Below, piece after piece: positions 1 through 6,777 of a stretch of DNA of 31,703 nt; position 1 is the first letter of the stretch, and every line of letters starts with the position of its first letter. The notes beneath the pieces were generated by a model. The model was not told the origin of the DNA and did not search any database. It saw only the letters and a list, made by a program, of their open reading frames with translations. The position numbers and the translations under genes are program-made. Origin of the DNA: a virus; the IMG/VR virus record IMGVR_UViG_3300009159_000203, positions 1 to 31,703 of that record; one strand, 5' to 3'.

Positions 1-16
1 AGGAGGGTGCGCTAAG

Positions 17-928
17 ATGCCCAATACAGTTATTATTCAACCTTCTGGCCGCAAGCAGAAGTATCTAAACAATAAAGATTTACTCGCGGAAATACATAAA
101 AGTAAAGCAACATTCAGTAGCTATACCAGTAAAGATTATGTACAACATGACATTATTTTGCCATCTTTGGACAAAATAAACATTCGTACACTAGCAGATG
201 CTAAACGTAGCCGCGCTAAACGCATGGGATTACTTGCATTTGCAACTGCTAGACTAGCTGGAGATAAGAAAGTTAAACTAGCAGAAGTTACTCCAGACTA
301 TAAAACAATTAAAAAGACCGATCTAGTTATTAGGATAATGACGTTCGAACATATTCCGCTTGCGCCAGGCCGTAAGAAAACTACTAAAACTACTGCGGAC
401 GCACATGAAAAGGTAAACTTTCCTCCTTATCAACATTGGAAGTTTGACGAAAACGATAATTTAGAATGTGTTGGTAAAAGTCATTGGAAAGGCGGGATTA
501 AAACTGGTAAGTTTAGTAAAGACCACGGACGCATTACTGAAAACTTAGGTAAGATGTACATTAAATTATCAGAACGATATGCACAAAGATCTAACTGGCG
601 TGGTTATACCTATATCGATGAAATGAAAGGGCAAGCTATCCTACAATTAAGTCAAATTGGACTACAATTTGATGAAAGTAAATCAGAGAATCCGTTTGCT
701 TATTATACTGCCGCAGTAACAAACAGTTTTACTAGAATTTTAAATCTAGAAAAGAAAATGCAAAACATTCGTGATGACATGTTAGAAGAAGCCGGTTTAA
801 CCCCGTCAATGACACGTCAAGGTAAGCAAGAATTTGCAGAAGAAACCGCTCGACAAGCAGAGTTATACAAAAAGATGCGTATGCCAAAGAGTGAAGAAGT
901 AGTTGAAGATGGAGAAGAAGAGGCTTGA
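17..928 (+). CDS. 55: late-transcription sigma factor, gp55-like
   Basis: A 303-residue protein resembling gp55, the T4-type alternative sigma factor that binds host RNA polymerase and recognises the minimal late promoter TATAAATA. The C-terminal half carries the family core: a segment with R-S-N-W-R-G-Y-T-Y-I-D-E-M (about residues 193-205), then a stretch with NPFAYYTAAVTNSFTRILN (about 222-240). This looks like the sigma region-2-like helices of cyanophage gp55. The N-terminal ~130 residues are an extension compared with T4 gp55 (185 aa), rich in K and R and containing the phrase AKRSRAKRMG. The tail after residue 285 is acidic (EEVVEDGEEEA). The start is chosen because an AGGAGG ribosome site sits at 1-6. 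The gene lies just ahead of gp47/gp46, a common arrangement in T4-like phages. Late promoters of the matching form occur at 5856, 7920 (minus) and 20791, so the factor and its targets are both in this window. Confidence 0.88.
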   Translation: MPNTVIIQPSGRKQKYLNNKDLLAEIHKSKATFSSYTSKDYVQHDIILPSLDKINIRTLADAKRSRAKRMGLLAFATARLAGDKKVKLAEVTPDYKTIKKTDLVIRIMTFEHIPLAPGRKKTTKTTADAHEKVNFPPYQHWKFDENDNLECVGKSHWKGGIKTGKFSKDHGRITENLGKMYIKLSERYAQRSNWRGYTYIDEMKGQAILQLSQIGLQFDESKSENPFAYYTAAVTNSFTRILNLEKKMQNIRDDMLEEAGLTPSMTRQGKQEFAEETARQAELYKKMRMPKSEEVVEDGEEEA

Positions 929-972
929 TTTCTCCCAACGACTAGTGTAAACTAACTATTAGGAGAATATTA

Positions 973-1989
973 ATGACGAACCTCTTTAAGAAGGTAGCGT
1001 GTTTTACCGATATACATTTTGGATTAAAGTCCAACTCAACAACTCATAATCAAGATTGCGAGGATTTTGTAGATTGGTTTATTGAAGAAGCCAAAAAAGA
1101 AGGTGCAGAAACTTGCATTTTCTTAGGCGACTGGCACCATAACCGCAATAGTATCAACTTAATTACTCTAAACACCAGCTTACGGTGTTTGGAAAAGTTA
1201 GGTGCGGCTTTTGAACAGTTCTTTTGGTTTCCTGGTAATCACGATTTGTTCTATAAAGACAAGCGTGACGTTCATAGCTCAATGTTTGGTCGACATATTC
1301 CCGGTGTAACCGTTGTGGATAATGTAACTACAGTTGGCGATGTTACGCTTGTTCCTTGGTTAGTAGGCGACGAGTGGAAGAAAATGAAGGAACTAAAGAG
1401 CCGATATGTATTTGGTCACTTTGAGCTTCCTAGTTTTTATATGAACGCCATGGTACAAATGCCAGATCACGGCGAGCTTCAACGCACAGACCTGTCTAGT
1501 CCTGAATATGTATTCTCAGGTCACTTTCACAAACGTCAACATACTGGCAACGTTGTGTATATTGGAAATGCTTTCCCTCATAACTTTGCAGATGTATGGG
1601 ACGATGATCGCGGAATGATGTATATGGATTGGGGCGGCAAGCCAGAATATAAAAATTGGCCCGAGGCTCCCAAGTTCCGTAATATTAAACTATCCACACT
1701 GATTGATCAAAAAGATGATATCATGAAGTCTAAGATGTACTTGAAAGTAAATCTTGACATTGATATTAGCTACGAAGAAGCAAACTTTCTAAAAGAAACA
1801 TTTATTGGCGAGTTTGACATTCGTGAAATTAGCTTAATTCAAGAAAAGAACAATATAGAAGGCGTAGTAGACGATAACCCAGATGCTGAATTTGAATCTG
1901 TGGATCAAATTGTAACAGAACAATTAGTAGCGATCGAATCTGATTCGTTTGATAAGAAAATGCTGTTGGACATTTACCATAACCTATGA
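973..1989 (+). CDS. 47: recombination endonuclease subunit gp47 (SbcD/Mre11-like)
   Basis: A 338-residue metallophosphoesterase, the nuclease subunit of the gp46/gp47 complex (bacterial SbcCD, Mre11/Rad50). It resects DNA ends for recombination-dependent replication. The metal-binding motifs are all visible: D-I-H-F-G at residues 13-17, G-D-W-H-H-N-R at 52-58, G-N-H-D at 88-91 and S-G-H-F-H near 182-186. The length matches T4 gp47 (339 aa). The start ATG follows an AGGAG at 961-965. The stop overlaps the start of gp46 as ATGA, which fits translational coupling of two subunits of one complex. The acidic region near residues 285-310 is probably the capping/linker part that contacts gp46. The identification rests on motif content and gene order. 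Confidence 0.95.
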   Translation: MTNLFKKVACFTDIHFGLKSNSTTHNQDCEDFVDWFIEEAKKEGAETCIFLGDWHHNRNSINLITLNTSLRCLEKLGAAFEQFFWFPGNHDLFYKDKRDVHSSMFGRHIPGVTVVDNVTTVGDVTLVPWLVGDEWKKMKELKSRYVFGHFELPSFYMNAMVQMPDHGELQRTDLSSPEYVFSGHFHKRQHTGNVVYIGNAFPHNFADVWDDDRGMMYMDWGGKPEYKNWPEAPKFRNIKLSTLIDQKDDIMKSKMYLKVNLDIDISYEEANFLKETFIGEFDIREISLIQEKNNIEGVVDDNPDAEFESVDQIVTEQLVAIESDSFDKKMLLDIYHNL

Positions 1990-3776
1990 CATTTAAAATA
2001 AAAGCAATAACCGTTAAGAATTTTCTTAGCGTAGGTAATCAAACACAAGCCGTAGACTTTGATAAAGAACATCTAACCCTTGTACTAGGTGAAAACTTAG
2101 ACTTAGGCGGAGATGACAGCGGATCACGTAATGGTACGGGCAAGACTACTATGATCAATGCGTTAAGTTATGCATTGTACGGTCAAGCACTTACTAATAT
2201 CCGTAAAGAGAATTTGATTAACAAGACAAATGCCAAGGCAATGTTGGTTACAGTAGAATTTGAAGTTAACGGCACGGCATATCGTATTGAGCGTGGGCGT
2301 AAGCCTAACGTACTCAAGTTTTATGTAAACAATGAAGTACAGAAAGCATCAGACGAAAAAGACGATGATGCACAAGGTGATAGCAGAGAAACACAAAAGG
2401 CCATTGAACATTTGTTAGGTATGAGTCATACTATGTTCAAACATTTGGTTGCTCTAAACACGTACACAGAACCTTTCTTAAGCATGAAGGCCGCTGATCA
2501 GCGAGAAGTAATTGAACAGTTGTTAGGCATTACTGTATTATCTGAAAAGGCAGAAGCATTAAAACTTTTGATGAAAATTGTTAAGGATAATATCCAAGCA
2601 GAAACATTTAAGATTGACGGCATTAAAGCCGCAAACGAAAACGTTCAAAAGAGCATTGACAGTTTAGGTATTAAGAGTTCTGCTTGGGAAACCAAGAAAG
2701 ATACTGACTTAGAAAGCCTAGGCAAAGCTATCATGCAGTTAGATAGTGTTGATATTGAGGCAGAATTGGCCTCACATACAGCATTAAAGACGTGGAATGA
2801 GACCAATAACAAGCTGAAAGACCTCAATAAACAAAAAGCTACACTAGAGTCAGCAAGCGGTCAAGCACAAAAGACCCGAGATCGGTATATTAAAGAATTA
2901 GAAAGTCTTGCAAATAAGACATGTCATGCTTGCGAACAAGCATTACACGATCACAAGCATGAAGAAATGACCGCTACTGCTAATACCCACTTGGCCGACG
3001 CACAAACATATTTTGATAAAGTTGCCGCGGACCTTGCAAAAGTGTTAAAAGACATTGAAGCAGTTGATGCTTTACCCAGACCGCCAGCTACATTTTATGA
3101 AACTGAAGCAGAAGCACTGGGCCATAAAAACAATCTTGCTAACTTAGAAAAGAGTTTAGAAGATAAAGCAGTTGAATCTAATCCTTACAACGAGCAAATT
3201 GAAGAACTTAAGAAGACCGCACTCCAAGAAATTTCTTGGGATACCGTAAACGAACTGACGAAAGTCAAAGAGCATCAAGAATTCCTACACAAGTTGCTGA
3301 CAAACAAAGATAGTTTTATCCGTAAAAAGATTATTGATCAAAACTTGAGCTATCTAAACAAACGCTTGAGCTATTACATTGACAAAATGGGATTGCCGCA
3401 TCGTGTTGTATTCTTAAACGATCTTAATGTTGAGATTACACAGTTAGGACAGGACTTGGACTTTGATAATCTAAGTCGCGGGGAACGTAATCGCTTGATC
3501 TTATCGTTGAGCTTTGCCTTCCGTGACGTTTGGGAAAACTTATATCAGCATATCAACTTGTTGTTTGTTGACGAACTTATCGATGCCGGTATGGATGCCG
3601 CAGGCGTTGAGGCAGGACTAGCAGTTCTTAAGAAGATGGCCCGTGAACGTAGCAAAAATATTTTCTTAATCTCGCACAAAGATGAATTAATAGGACGGGT
3701 TAATACTGTACTCCGTGTAGTTAAAGAAAACGGTTTTACCAGTTACGATACAAATCCAGAATATGTAGAGGCCTGA
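1986..3776 (+). CDS. 46: recombination endonuclease subunit gp46 (SbcC/Rad50-like ATPase)
   Basis: A 596-residue SMC-like ATPase, partner of gp47. Walker A is the G-S-R-N-G-T-G-K-T-T segment near residues 45-54. Long coiled-coil arms rich in K, E, A and L flank a zinc hook C-H-A-C near residue 313, where two molecules dimerise. The ABC signature L-S-R-G-E-R-N-R-L lies near 496, Walker B L-L-F-V-D-E-L near 525, and the switch histidine in I-S-H-K-D-E-L near 562. The length is close to T4 gp46 (560 aa). The start overlaps the stop of gp47 (ATGA), and the stop shares one base with the next start (TGATG). All catalytic elements look intact, so this should be an active end-processing motor. Confidence 0.95.
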   Translation: MTFKIKAITVKNFLSVGNQTQAVDFDKEHLTLVLGENLDLGGDDSGSRNGTGKTTMINALSYALYGQALTNIRKENLINKTNAKAMLVTVEFEVNGTAYRIERGRKPNVLKFYVNNEVQKASDEKDDDAQGDSRETQKAIEHLLGMSHTMFKHLVALNTYTEPFLSMKAADQREVIEQLLGITVLSEKAEALKLLMKIVKDNIQAETFKIDGIKAANENVQKSIDSLGIKSSAWETKKDTDLESLGKAIMQLDSVDIEAELASHTALKTWNETNNKLKDLNKQKATLESASGQAQKTRDRYIKELESLANKTCHACEQALHDHKHEEMTATANTHLADAQTYFDKVAADLAKVLKDIEAVDALPRPPATFYETEAEALGHKNNLANLEKSLEDKAVESNPYNEQIEELKKTALQEISWDTVNELTKVKEHQEFLHKLLTNKDSFIRKKIIDQNLSYLNKRLSYYIDKMGLPHRVVFLNDLNVEITQLGQDLDFDNLSRGERNRLILSLSFAFRDVWENLYQHINLLFVDELIDAGMDAAGVEAGLAVLKKMARERSKNIFLISHKDELIGRVNTVLRVVKENGFTSYDTNPEYVEA

Positions 3777-4027
3777 TGTCGGATCTTATAAACAAGTATA
3801 TTGAACAGCACGACGAATTTATTGCCTTGCTAGTCAAATATTATACCTTGCATGAGGACTTTCTTGAAAGACAAAGCCCTAGACGTACAGGAGACTTACG
3901 CAAAGTCTACAAAGACATGCGTATTGCATTAAGAAATATGGAAATTACTGCTCAAGAGCGTATGAAAGAACGCAGAATTGAGTGGGGGAAAGTTAATCGA
4001 ATTAAAAAGGATGACATCGATGAGTAA
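3776..4027 (+). CDS. small helical protein of unknown function
   Basis: An 83-residue, highly charged, predicted all-helical protein with no motif I recognise. It has many K, R, E and D residues and few hydrophobic clusters, such as FIALLVKYYTLHEDFL at residues 16-31, and ends in KKDDIDE. The start overlaps the gp46 stop by one base (TGATG) and the stop overlaps the most likely start of the next gene (ATGAGTAA). It is therefore translated as part of the gp47-gp46 operon. Context suggests an accessory role in DNA metabolism, but nothing in the residues shows it. The tight coupling on both sides argues that it is a real gene and not a chance frame. Confidence 0.7.
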   Translation: MSDLINKYIEQHDEFIALLVKYYTLHEDFLERQSPRRTGDLRKVYKDMRIALRNMEITAQERMKERRIEWGKVNRIKKDDIDE

Positions 4028-4214
4028 CACAACAACACAAATTAATGAGGCAGTAGCCGCATTTCTCGCAGAAGATACAAAATTTACATCAGGTAACAGC
4101 GCCGCTGGTACCCGTGCTCGTAAAGCTCTAGCAGAGTTAGGCAAGTTAGTTAAAGCTCGCCGTAACGAAATTACAGCAGAAAAAAATGCCCGTAAGGAAG
4201 CTAAGGCCGCTTAA
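4020..4214 (+). CDS. small basic histone-H1-like (Hc1-type) DNA-binding protein, putative
   Basis: A 64-residue protein starting MSNTTTQINEAV. The frame stays open upstream to an ATG at 3978. I prefer the ATG at 4020 because it overlaps the previous stop in the ATGAGTAA arrangement used throughout this operon. The C-terminal half, from GNSAAGTRARKAL onward, is a lysine/arginine/alanine-rich helix with A-E-L-G-K-L-V-K-A-R-R spacing. It resembles the histone H1-like Hc1 family (G-N-x-A-A-x-R-x-R-x-x-x-x-x-L-x-K). Such proteins bind and condense DNA. The resemblance is from memory of the family and the protein is very short, so the function is tentative. It lies between recombination genes and a methyltransferase and overlaps the next gene as TAATG. 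Confidence 0.55.
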   Translation: MSNTTTQINEAVAAFLAEDTKFTSGNSAAGTRARKALAELGKLVKARRNEITAEKNARKEAKAA

Positions 4215-4954
4215 TGAGCGTTAGCGTTTCAAACCCGTATCAAGGACTCCGTTGCAAAATTTGTGACGGAGGTACTTCTATACTTGGTGTTAAAGATTTC
4301 AATCGAAGTTGCGAAGAAGAAAAAGGACGTCAAGTATTTCCTCCAATCGGACACGCAATCTACTATCACAAGTGTAACAGTTGCGGATTTATTTTTACTA
4401 AAGATTTGGATGCATGGACCGTAGACGATTATGTTAAAAACATCTACAATGAAGACTACATTAAAGTAGATCCAGATTACTCGGGTAAGCGATCAAAAGA
4501 TTTTGTTAATTGGATGAGCCCTATGCTAAATGGGGATAAGTCAATAACGCTTTTAGATTACGGCGCTGGCAACGATACGTTTAGTACAGAACTTAAAAAG
4601 CAAGGCTACAATGCAGTCGGTTGGGATCCTATGTGGCAAACTGAACCAACATTTGCAAAAGACAGCACATTTGATGTTGTCACAGCTTTTGAAGTACTCG
4701 AACATACTCCTACTCCTTTAGAAACTCTTAAAGAACTTATTAGTTTTGTTAAACCAGAGACAGGACAAATTGTATTCAGCACACTAGTAAATGATATTAT
4801 TAGTAATGCTGGATCAGAATATTGGTATCTATCACCACGCAACGGACATGTATGTATGCACTCTCAGAAGAGTCTAAGCATCATGTTTGATAAGTTAGGA
4901 ATGGAAGTACAAAGTTTCAGTCCTAGCCAACATGTTGCAAGCTGGAAAGAATGA
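4214..4954 (+). CDS. class I SAM-dependent methyltransferase with N-terminal zinc ribbon
   Basis: A 246-residue protein. Residues 14-57 hold two CxxC pairs (C14/C17 and C54/C57), a zinc-ribbon-like module seen in C-methyltransferase-type enzymes. The SAM-binding Rossmann fold follows: motif I L-L-D-Y-G-A-G-N-D at 113-121, the acidic residue of strand 2 in G-W-D-P at 136-139, and post-I/motif IV D-V-V-T-A-F-E-V-L-E-H at 154-164. The substrate cannot be read from the sequence. Sugars, small metabolites, protein or modified nucleotides all fit the family. The start overlaps the previous stop (TAATG) and the stop overlaps the next start (ATGA), so it is cotranslated with DNA-processing genes. A DNA-base methyltransferase is less likely because no DPPY- or PC-type motif is seen. 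Confidence 0.82.
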   Translation: MSVSVSNPYQGLRCKICDGGTSILGVKDFNRSCEEEKGRQVFPPIGHAIYYHKCNSCGFIFTKDLDAWTVDDYVKNIYNEDYIKVDPDYSGKRSKDFVNWMSPMLNGDKSITLLDYGAGNDTFSTELKKQGYNAVGWDPMWQTEPTFAKDSTFDVVTAFEVLEHTPTPLETLKELISFVKPETGQIVFSTLVNDIISNAGSEYWYLSPRNGHVCMHSQKSLSIMFDKLGMEVQSFSPSQHVASWKE

Positions 4955-5379
4955 CTTGGACGCATCAAGGAGTTCTCGTAGAAACATTACCCGAAGACTG
5001 TGTAGGGTTTGTATACGTCATTACGAATATAACAAATAATAAAAAATATATAGGCAAAAAACTAGCAAAGTTTAGTAAAACGACCTACAAGACTGTAAAG
5101 TTAAAGAACGGCACAAAGAAGAAAAAGAAAATTAGAAGTAAGATTGACAGCGACTGGCAAGAATATTACGGTAGCAGTCCTAACTTACAAAAAGACATAG
5201 ACACTTTAGGCAAAGATAAATTCACCCGCGAGATTTTGTATTACTGTTCAAGTAAAGCAGAAACTTCGTACATTGAGGCCCGCGAACAATTCGACCGCAA
5301 AGTATTAGAATCAGATGATTATTATAACGGACACATACAAGTCCGTGTACATGGCTCTCACATTAAGAAACTCCCTTAG
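4951..5379 (+). CDS. GIY-YIG-type endonuclease, putative
   Basis: A 142-residue protein with a GIY-YIG nuclease-like N-terminus: G-F-V-Y-V-I-T-N at 19-26 (in place of the G-I-Y strand) and K-Y-I-G-K-K at 32-37 (the YIG strand). A lysine-rich insert with KNGTKKKKK follows. Then comes D-W-Q-E-Y-Y-G-S-S, and a helix with E-A-R-E-Q-F plus a downstream Y-Y-N-G, which would supply the catalytic glutamate and the family asparagine. The canonical arginine is not obvious. The family includes homing endonucleases (Seg, I-TevI) and repair nucleases. The ATG overlaps the methyltransferase stop (ATGA). The gene is the last of the operon and lies directly before a structured gene-free stretch. No interrupted host gene flanks it, so homing of an intron is not shown. 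Confidence 0.7.
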   Translation: MTWTHQGVLVETLPEDCVGFVYVITNITNNKKYIGKKLAKFSKTTYKTVKLKNGTKKKKKIRSKIDSDWQEYYGSSPNLQKDIDTLGKDKFTREILYYCSSKAETSYIEAREQFDRKVLESDDYYNGHIQVRVHGSHIKKLP

Positions 5380-5855
5380 GCTCAGTTAATTCAGTTATAG
5401 CTTCCACCGGCTAATATCGGGTGGCGAACAGTAGAAACCTGGCCTTCGTGTGCGCAGGAATCCGAAGACTCACCGCTGAAGTGAGCACTCAATCAGTATC
5501 CTTAACAGGACCACGATCGCAAATTGCCGCGGTTTGATTGTTTGAATAGAGTGAAATAGAGCTAAAAGAGGGGACAGTGAAGCCCCGGATTAATGCGTAT
5601 GTTAGCGTATGTGCATTAATTACCGTCATAACAAGACGTAGCTAGGGGTACAGGATGACCGCCTCAGTAATGCTACAACGCTAAGTGACTTGCGTACTCA
5701 GATAATGCCAAGTTTTCTTAACCCGGTTACCTGGGTTAAGTGTGACCATTGTATCTAGATAATACTTAAACTACTTCGTAGTTATCATGTGTTTTAAATA
5801 AGAAAATGCGTTGAGCGATAGCGATAACGCAAATGAGCGTTAGCTCATTTAAACA
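5380..5855 (+). ncRNA. gene-free, strongly structured segment; candidate noncoding RNA
   Basis: No coding frame is supported here. The stretch is instead packed with self-complementary segments. The perfect stems found are: CCACC 5404-5408 with GGTGG 5420-5424; CTCAC 5469-5473 with GTGAG 5481-5485; GGGG 5570-5573 with CCCC 5583-5586; ATTAATGC 5589-5596 with GCATTAAT 5613-5620; CTTAACCC 5717-5724 with GGGTTAAG 5733-5740; AACTAC 5769-5774 with GTAGTT 5778-5783; and AAATGAGC 5831-5838 with GCTCATTT 5843-5850. The loop of the fourth hairpin (TTAGCGT, 5602-5608) is perfectly complementary to ACGCTAA at 5678-5684, a 7-bp pseudoknot. No TpsiC-like or anticodon arm of a tRNA and no RNase P or tmRNA signature was recognised. 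Strand is assumed from the neighbours. Exact ends are unknown. Confidence 0.55.
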
Positions 5856-5878
5856 TATAAATAAAACTATCGCTTTTT
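5808..5878 (+). terminator. terminator-like or pseudoknot element enclosing the late promoter
   Basis: AGCGATAG (5814-5821) is perfectly complementary to CTATCGCT (5867-5874), and five T follow (5874-5878), as in an intrinsic terminator. The 45-base loop contains the 8-bp hairpin 5831-5850 and the late promoter at 5856. AGCGATAG also lies in the loop of a smaller stem, GCGTT 5808-5812 with AACGC 5826-5830, so an H-type pseudoknot is possible. Upstream transcripts would contain both arms. Transcripts from the inner promoter would contain only the right arm. Confidence 0.45.
5856..5863 (+). promoter_or_regulatory. T4-type late promoter TATAAATA
   Basis: An exact match to the gp55-dependent late promoter of T4-like phages, 29 bases before the ATG of the 294-residue gene. 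Transcription is expected to start about 6 bases after the box, leaving a short leader that includes TTTTTAGGAAAG. Confidence 0.75.
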
Positions 5879-5892
5879 AGGAAAGTATTAAA

Positions 5893-6777
5893 ATGAAAAT
5901 ATCCCAAGTTCTAGAATCACAACAGCAGTTAGATGAATTAAACTTAGCTCAAGCAGGGCAAGCTGTAGGTGGTGCTGTAGGTAAAACAGCTAATGCAATA
6001 GGTGGCATTGCAGGTGGAGTTAAAGGTGCATGGGATGCCGCAAAATCTGGCTTCCAAGCAGGTAAAGACTTTGTAGGTGGTCAAAAAGTTGGTGCTACTG
6101 ATGCTAAATCAATTAATCAACAAGGACCCGCAGGTACTGCACCAGCACAAAACATTCAAGGTTCTGCAGGAACAGCAATGGGCAACATGGGTAAAGCAAT
6201 GGCTGGACAAAAACCAGCTCAAGCAGGCGCTACATTATACGCTCAAGTTAAAAGTCAAATTAACAAACTAGATCCTCAAAGCAAACAAAAACTATTAACA
6301 CTGGTTCAAAAATCAGTTCAACAAAAACAACCCAAGCAAGGCGGACAACAGTCAGGTGCTATGGGACAAATGGCAAATGCCCTAACAGGTGGCGGACAAC
6401 AAGCACCTGCTCAACCAAACACAATGGCTAATGCTCCTGTTAGTGCAACTAACACAGCAAAGCCAGGTAATCCAAACGCACAACAAACAACTACTCCTCC
6501 TGAAGAACAACCGGCAGCTCCCGCTCAGCAAACAGCGGCTCCAGCAGAACAACCAGCACAACAAAAGATGGACCCTAATAAAGCCGCGGAGCTTAAAGGT
6601 CGTTTAAAAGCTGGACAAGGTGTTGGACAAACAGCAGGTGGTGGATTTAAGAACTATGTTGCAGGTAGCCAGGAGAAGTTCCAGGGTGCTGATGCAAGTG
6701 GTGCTCCTGTATTCAAGAAACTACAGCGTGAAGGTGCTTACGGATTTGAAAGTAAGTTCTTTGGCGGCCTAATTTAA
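5893..6777 (+). CDS. Q/A/G-rich virion or internal head protein, putative
   Basis: A 294-residue low-complexity protein rich in Q, A, G and P, with a repetitive centre (residues ~130-235) such as AAPAEQPAQQ. Its only ordered-looking parts are the two ends. The N-terminus MKISQVLESQQQLDELN looks like the capsid-targeting sequences of T4 internal proteins (for example MKTYQEFIAE). It contains L-D-E, which matches the gp21 protease rule (L/I-x-E, cut after E), at residue 15. The C-terminus carries GAYGFESKFFGGLI. It is transcribed from the TATAAATA box at 5856, as expected for a late virion gene. Start: ATG preceded by AGGAAAG. Its stop codon overlaps the stop of the converging minus-strand frame. 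Function is inferred only from these features; a packaged internal protein or head-core component is my best guess. Confidence 0.6.
   Translation: MKISQVLESQQQLDELNLAQAGQAVGGAVGKTANAIGGIAGGVKGAWDAAKSGFQAGKDFVGGQKVGATDAKSINQQGPAGTAPAQNIQGSAGTAMGNMGKAMAGQKPAQAGATLYAQVKSQINKLDPQSKQKLLTLVQKSVQQKQPKQGGQQSGAMGQMANALTGGGQQAPAQPNTMANAPVSATNTAKPGNPNAQQTTTPPEEQPAAPAQQTAAPAEQPAQQKMDPNKAAELKGRLKAGQGVGQTAGGGFKNYVAGSQEKFQGADASGAPVFKKLQREGAYGFESKFFGGLI

Noticed and set aside
3978-4019. Upstream ATG for the histone-like gene
   Set aside because: It lies deep inside the preceding gene, while the ATG at 4020 has the stop/start overlap typical of this operon.
5380-5892. tRNA, tmRNA or group I intron in the gene-free stretch
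   Set aside because: No cloverleaf arms, no GGTTCGA-type loop, no tmRNA ends and no group I core segments were recognised. The neighbouring genes are complete, so nothing looks split by an intron in spite of the GIY-YIG gene next door.
6077-6607. Additional plus-strand frames rich in Q, N and L inside the 294-residue gene
   Set aside because: They are shifted readings of CAA/GCA repeats in the real gene and have no ribosome sites.
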